Assembly (NCBI GenBank): GCA_963841885.1
Contig: CAWJEK010000021.1
Location: 186,001 to 250,000, forward strand
Source: Bog-756 sp963841885
Lineage (GTDB): Bacteria; Actinomycetota; Acidimicrobiia; Acidimicrobiales; RAAP-2
Length of the DNA stretch: 64,000 nucleotides
Reading direction: 5' to 3'
The notes below the pieces were generated by a model. It worked only from the letters and a program-made list of their open reading frames with translations. It did no database searches and was not told where the DNA came from. The translations under genes and the position numbers were made by a program. Shown here piece by piece: positions 63,470 to 64,000 of the stretch (position 1 is the first letter of the stretch; every line of letters starts with the position of its first letter).

Positions 63470-63978
63470 GTCGTCGTCCTCCCGCTCAGGCCGCGCGGCC
63501 GGGGCCGGTCGGCGACGTCGCCGGCACGGACGGGTCGGAGGCGGGCGGGGCGGGCACCGGCGATGCGGGCGATCGTCGAGCTCGACGTGCGGGACGGCAT
63601 GGCGCCGAGCACCCGCTTCGACGGGCCCCAGTTGAGCGCCCCGTTGCCGACCAGGAAGACGAAGGAGATGAACACCACGGCGGCGAAGACGAGCACCTCG
63701 ACGAGCCCGAAGGAGCGCAGCTGCCGGAAGATCACGGCCCACGGGTAGAGGAACACCACCTCGATGTCGAAGATGATGAAGATCATCGCCACCAGGTAGA
63801 AGCGGACCGGGAACCGGGTGGGCGGCTCGATGGCCGGCACGATTCCGCACTCGTAGGGCGCGACCTTCGCCGCCGTCGGCCGCTTCTTGGGCGCGAGCAG
63901 GGCCGACGCCACGAACGAGAGGGACGCGAACAGGAAGCCCAGGATGATCAGGATCAGGATCGGCAGATAGTCGTCCAC
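63436..63978 (-). CDS. nuoA: NADH-quinone oxidoreductase subunit A
   Basis: Three-span membrane subunit, first gene of the operon. APYECGIVPAIEPPTRFPVRFYLVAMIFIIFDIEVVFLYPWA contains the conserved Cys-bearing loop and the acidic second span, quoted here in overlapping parts: YECGIVP, RFYLVAMIFIIFDIE, FLYPWAV. The core ends near GALNWGPSK. As written the frame runs to 63436, 34 nt into nuoB, but a TGA at 63488-63486 in another frame lies just before the nuoB ribosome binding site and may be the native stop. GTG start without Shine-Dalgarno sequence. Confidence 0.92.
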   Translation of the reverse strand: MDDYLPILILIILGFLFASLSFVASALLAPKKRPTAAKVAPYECGIVPAIEPPTRFPVRFYLVAMIFIIFDIEVVFLYPWAVIFRQLRSFGLVEVLVFAAVVFISFVFLVGNGALNWGPSKRVLGAMPSRTSSSTIARIAGARPARLRPVRAGDVADRPRPRGLSGRTTTWASRISSTTS

Positions 63979-63983
63979 AGCAA

Positions 63984-63997
63984 GTGATTTTTATCAC
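63984..63997 (-). promoter_or_regulatory. AT-rich inverted repeat upstream of nuoA
   Basis: GTGAT and ATCAC flank four T (minus strand GTGATAAAAATCAC), ending 5 nt before the nuoA GTG. It contains a TAAAAA that could serve as a weak -10 for a leaderless message, and the symmetry suggests an operator. The window ends here, so the rest of the promoter is not visible. Confidence 0.35.
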
Positions 63998-64000
63998 GCA

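Overview
This is 64 kb of very GC-rich DNA (about 70 % G+C by eye) from an aerobic actinobacterium, probably of the class Acidimicrobiia. Four things suggest this. The bc1 complex has the actinobacterial order ctaE-qcrC-qcrA-qcrB with a di-haem QcrC. There is a secreted protein built from repeated GYW..DGGVFAFGDA units, a type I associate with Acidimicrobiales. SCO6745-family and HelD-type genes are present. Several genes appear to start leaderless behind a TANNNT -10 box. The class assignment is an inference, because no rRNA or other decisive marker is present.

Layout. 1-4.6 kb: remains of an ABC exporter (ATPase and permease), a sphingosine-1-phosphate-lyase-like PLP enzyme and a DHA2 drug exporter, all broken by many single-base frameshifts. 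4.6-11.7 kb: DUF5522 protein, GH1 beta-glycosidase, thiolase-like protein, crotonase, small membrane proteins, TatA and an MBL-fold hydrolase. 11.8-14.9 kb: cytochrome aa3 oxidase ctaC-ctaD-ctaF. 14.9-20.8 kb: kinase-like protein, amidohydrolase, repeat-bearing secreted protein, GNAT, UspA and SDR. 21.0-25.0 kb: ctaE-qcrCAB. 25.1-27.3 kb: HelD-like RNA polymerase recycling ATPase. 27.5-32.8 kb: hemE-hemH-hemY-lnt. 32.5-35.4 kb: acs and a HAD phosphatase. 35.5-38.7 kb: a large fusion of a metallophosphoesterase-like domain with an MprF-like aminoacyl-phospholipid synthase. 38.7-41.5 kb: SCO6745-family and membrane proteins. 41.7-45.9 kb: a 32-residue membrane peptide, a ClC antiporter, a K+-channel-like protein and glutamate decarboxylase, a plausible acid-stress module. 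45.9-47.7 kb: DUF2252 and LapA-like. 47.8-64.0 kb: a complete nuoA-N operon on the minus strand.

Respiration dominates: complex I (nuoA-N) feeds menaquinol to the bcc complex (qcrCAB) and on to aa3 oxidase (ctaC/D/E/F), and hemE/H/Y supply haem. In order from nuoA to nuoN nearly every nuo gene overlaps or abuts the next (ATGA, GTGA or TGATG junctions).

The sequence carries roughly 35 single-base frameshifts, about 20 of them in the first 4 kb. They usually lie at short C/G runs inside otherwise well-conserved genes, and I treat them as sequencing or assembly errors, not real pseudogenes. Nucleotide spans for these genes are given from native start to native stop across the shifts. No gap between genes exceeds 300 bases. 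I see no tRNA, rRNA, CRISPR array, insertion sequence, attachment site or replication origin.
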